From Flavobacteriaceae bacterium UBA7433 (lineage in GTDB: Bacteria > Bacteroidota > Bacteroidia > Flavobacteriales > Flavobacteriaceae), in NCBI GenBank assembly GCA_002477565.1, contig DLQL01000066.1, positions 5,575 through 45,725 of the forward strand: a DNA stretch of 40,151 bases, written 5' to 3'. Shown here piece after piece: positions 40,007 to 40,151 of the stretch. Each line of letters begins with the position of its first letter. Position 1 is the stretch's first letter. Position numbers and translations under genes: made by a program. The notes beneath the pieces are model-generated. The model was not told the DNA's origin. It did no database searches and saw only the letters and a list, made by a program, of their open reading frames with translations.

Positions 40007-40151
40007 TGTACGCACTGGTTGACTGTAACAATTTTTACGCTTCGTGTGAACGGGTCTTTGCCCCTTCCCTAAACCACCAACCCATCGTGTTACTCTCCAA
40101 CAACGACGGATGTGTGGTCGCGCGTTCCAACGAGGCCAAAGCGCTGGGCAT
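40006..40151 (+). CDS. umuC: DNA polymerase V catalytic subunit UmuC, N-terminal fragment
   Basis: The first 48 codons of a Y-family translesion DNA polymerase, cut by the window end. The reading MYALVDCNNFYASCERVF, then PIVLLSNNDGCVVARSNEAK, is the UmuC signature, with the metal-binding Asp6 and the steric-gate Tyr11 region (CNNFYAS). It overlaps the umuD stop by one base, so the two subunits are translationally coupled. Confidence 0.94.
   Translation, partial: MYALVDCNNFYASCERVFAPSLNHQPIVLLSNNDGCVVARSNEAKALG

Noticed and set aside
1..40151. Mobile elements, prophage, CRISPR, toxin-antitoxin or defence genes
   Set aside because: I looked for transposase, integrase, phage structural, Cas and repeat-spacer patterns and saw none; gene content is consistently chromosomal.

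Overview
The window looks like a chromosomal segment of a pigmented flavobacterium (Bacteroidota, Flavobacteriaceae). The protein families and gene orders are typical of that group: htpG–coaD, pyrE/birA/rsfS/ftsH/LUD/cdsA/psd/ACBP, a merR-crtI-crtB-crtZ-crtY carotenoid operon, and pdhA–pdhC. The DNA is AT-rich. Many genes are preceded by the Bacteroidota promoter signature (TAnnTTTG at -7, often a TTG about 17-20 bases upstream at -33), and Shine-Dalgarno sequences are mostly absent. I cannot name a genus. I see no rRNA, tRNA, CRISPR array, insertion sequence or prophage.

Layout. 1-7.3 kb: the 3' end of htpG, a DUF4268 gene, coaD, a sulP-dedA-like pair, a Nudix gene head to head with pyrE, a small SRPBCC gene, and birA. 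7.4-12.8 kb: a co-directional run rsfS-ftsH-LUD-cdsA-psd-ACBP-YceI lipoprotein, covering ribosome silencing, membrane proteolysis and phospholipid synthesis. 12.8-20.1 kb, all on the minus strand: the carotenoid operon led by a CarH-like B12-binding MerR regulator, then an SRPBCC-photolyase operon, then a UbiA-like membrane protein. 20.2-27.3 kb: gcvP, pyruvate dehydrogenase E1-alpha and E2, and a TlpA-like lipoprotein. 27.3-35.1 kb: an FtsX-type permease, a NamZ/DUF1343 peptidoglycan hexosaminidase, an unknown gene with a YkgJ cysteine-cluster gene, argS, lpdA (E3) and msrA. 35.2-40.15 kb: prfB, two HAD phosphatase genes, an ArsC-like gene, an aldonolactone-oxidase-like flavoprotein, and umuD followed by the start of umuC, cut by the window end.

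How the genes work together. The carotenoid enzymes should take GGPP (crtE is not here) through phytoene, lycopene and beta-carotene to zeaxanthin. The operon's first gene carries the residues that bind adenosylcobalamin in CarH photoreceptors, so light control of pigment is likely. The photolyase operon lies just upstream. Its promoter region shares an inverted repeat (TGTTTAAC-N14-GTTAAACA type) with the promoter of the flavoprotein oxidase gene 18 kb away, which suggests a light or photo-oxidative-stress regulon.

Most of the window is ordinary housekeeping sequence and I do not see a wholly new multi-gene system. The most interesting signals are regulatory: the shared inverted repeat, and a set of promoters whose -7 box ends exactly four bases before the start codon (pyrE, UbiA-like, YkgJ, prfB, and possibly umuD), which predicts leaderless mRNAs.
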